A DNA stretch of 64,000 nt from Sphingomonas sp. (GTDB taxonomy: Bacteria; Pseudomonadota; Alphaproteobacteria; Sphingomonadales; Sphingomonadaceae): contig NZ_JANINP010000006.1 in NCBI RefSeq assembly GCF_024508665.1, forward strand, positions 744,001 through 808,000, written 5' to 3'. The notes beneath the pieces were generated by a model. That model did no database searches. It was not told the origin of the DNA and saw nothing but the letters and a program-made list of their open reading frames with translations. Each line of letters starts with the position of its first letter. Within the stretch, counting starts at the first letter, position 1. Positions 63,017 to 64,000 of this stretch are shown here, piece by piece. The position numbers were made by a program, and so were the translations under genes.

Positions 63017-63684
63017 CGGTCGAGGCGCTCATCCGCGGCGACATCGAGGCGCGCATCCATTCGGGGGAGTGGAAGCCCGGGCATCGCATCCCCTTCGAGC
63101 ACGAACTGGTCACGGCTTACGGTTGTTCGCGCGCGACGGTCAGCAAGGCGCTGGGCGGCCTGGCCAAGGACGGCCTGATCGAACGTCGCCGCAAGGCTGG
63201 CTCGTTCGTCGCGCATCCGCAAGTTCATTCCGCCGTGCTCGAAGTCCCAGACCTCGCGCAGGTCATCGCCGCGCGTGGGGAAGATTATCGCTGGCAATTG
63301 ACCGGCCGCCGCGGGGCGGAGAGCGCTGGCGAACTCGCGCTGCCGGCGCTGCTGGTCGAAGGGCTGCATTATGGCGGCGGCGAACCGTTCGCGCTCGAAC
63401 GCCGGCTGATCGCGCTGACCGAAGTGCCCGAGGCCGAGCAGGAGAGCTTCGTCGATCAAGCGCCCGGCACATGGCTGCTCCACCACGTCCCCTGGACCGC
63501 AGCCCGCCATCGCATCCGGGCAGTGGAGGCGAATGTAGGGGAGGCGAAGGCGTTGGGGCTGCGACCGCGCGGTGCCTGTCTCGAACTCGACCGAACGACG
63601 TGGCGCGCCGGACAGATCGTGACGCATGTCCGCCAGCTGTTCCGCGGCGACCGCTATGATCTCGTCGCCGAGTTCAAACCCTAA
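63013..63684 (+). CDS. hutC: Histidine utilisation repressor HutC (GntR family)
   Basis: ATG 63013 overlaps the hutF stop. The 223-residue protein has an N-terminal GntR winged helix (about 8-70, with [20 protein letters not shown]) and a UTRA effector-binding domain (about 85-220, [16 protein letters not shown]). Urocanate binding would release it from the operator at 61638-61655. The longer frame from 62530 is a shadow of hutF. Confidence 0.93.
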   Translation: MTVEALIRGDIEARIHSGEWKPGHRIPFEHELVTAYGCSRATVSKALGGLAKDGLIERRRKAGSFVAHPQVHSAVLEVPDLAQVIAARGEDYRWQLTGRRGAESAGELALPALLVEGLHYGGGEPFALERRLIALTEVPEAEQESFVDQAPGTWLLHHVPWTAARHRIRAVEANVGEAKALGLRPRGACLELDRTTWRAGQIVTHVRQLFRGDRYDLVAEFKP

Positions 63685-63690
63685 GCGTGG

Positions 63691-64000
63691 TCAGTCGACA
63701 ACCCAGAGGAACACTTCGCGCTGATCGATGACCTCATGCTTATGTGGCGCCCAGTCGCGTATCGCAAAGGCATGGCCGAGCACGCGGCTGCCCGGTGCGA
63801 GCTCGGTGCGAAGCCGCGCGCCAAGCAGGCCATGGACCATTGGAAGCAAATAGAGCGTGACGACGCTGGCCTCCTCGAGTCGTGTCGCGAACAGATCTTC
63901 GCGGCGGAACCGGACAAGCTGTTCGACGCCGGCGGCGCGCGCTGCCGTCTCGGCCTCGGCGATACGCTCCGCGTCGATATCGACGCCGAGAGCGCTGGCG
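63691..64000 (-). CDS. C-terminal part of a SAM-dependent methyltransferase, cut by the window edge
   Basis: The last 102 codons are visible, running off the right edge. They read GVDIDAERIAEAE (SAM-binding acidic loop region), then VRFRREDLF, VVTLYLLP and ELAPGSRVLGHAF, a clear class I methyltransferase pattern. The end is at 63691. It converges with hutC. The substrate cannot be told without the N-terminal half. Confidence 0.8.
   Translation of the reverse strand, partial: ASALGVDIDAERIAEAETAARAAGVEQLVRFRREDLFATRLEEASVVTLYLLPMVHGLLGARLRTELAPGSRVLGHAFAIRDWAPHKHEVIDQREVFLWVVD

Overview
The window looks like a chromosome segment of a sphingomonad-type alphaproteobacterium (Sphingomonas or a close relative). 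The evidence is high GC with strong GC3 codon bias, FecA-like TonB receptors carrying an STN signalling domain, a luxI/luxR pair with a PhyH-like neighbour, a gltD-gltB operon, and hutI-H-G-U opposite hutF-hutC. The genus is an inference from gene content; no rRNA or other marker gene is present.

Left part (1 to about 31.7 kb): this looks like the right end of an integrative conjugative element sitting at the 3' end of a tRNA-Leu(CAG) gene. A tyrosine integrase (30311-31540) lies next to the tRNA. To its left are an excisionase-like HTH gene, a DUF2274 gene and a complete Trb-type type IV secretion operon: virD4/traG, a ribbon-helix-helix gene and trbB, C, D, E, J, L, F, G, I. An AbiE-type toxin-antitoxin pair is inserted on the opposite strand between trbE and trbJ. 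No relaxase, ParA or replication gene is visible, so the element probably continues left of position 1.

Further left (about 1 to 15.9 kb) is a cargo region. It holds a quorum-sensing set (luxR, luxI and the start of a probable dioxygenase gene, all leftward) and, divergently, an ECF sigma factor and anti-sigma factor (fecI/fecR). These are followed by two FecA-like TonB-dependent receptors and three secreted S9-family serine peptidases. The receptor barrels and peptidases are richer in AT and use different codons from the transfer genes. The most notable observation is a shared promoter-like motif, GTTACCC-N15-(T/C)TGTC. It occurs five times with exactly the same 15-base spacer: before luxR, twice before fecI and before each receptor. 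This suggests one FecI-controlled regulon that couples cell-cell signalling to outer-membrane uptake and peptide hydrolysis. Sphingomonad lasso-peptide loci combine FecI/FecR, a TonB receptor and an S9 isopeptidase in a similar way, but no lasso-peptide biosynthesis genes are visible here.

Right part (31.7 to 64 kb): ordinary core genome. In order it holds an NDUFA9-like NAD(P)-binding protein, undecaprenyl-diphosphatase, glutamate synthase (gltD and gltB with a secreted DUF2059-like protein between them), a CMD-family protein with an SDR, a GST, CsaA, DUF72 and DUF202 proteins, aminopeptidase N divergent from a secreted M28 peptidase, a YeeZ-like epimerase, an EamA transporter, threonine aldolase, a PBP1A-type penicillin-binding protein, an FMN reductase and a DUF4142 lipoprotein. 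It closes with a complete five-step histidine utilisation cluster that has a palindromic HutC-type operator in its divergent promoter, and a truncated methyltransferase. Several palindromic repeats punctuate the intergenic spaces, including a perfect 32-bp inverted repeat.
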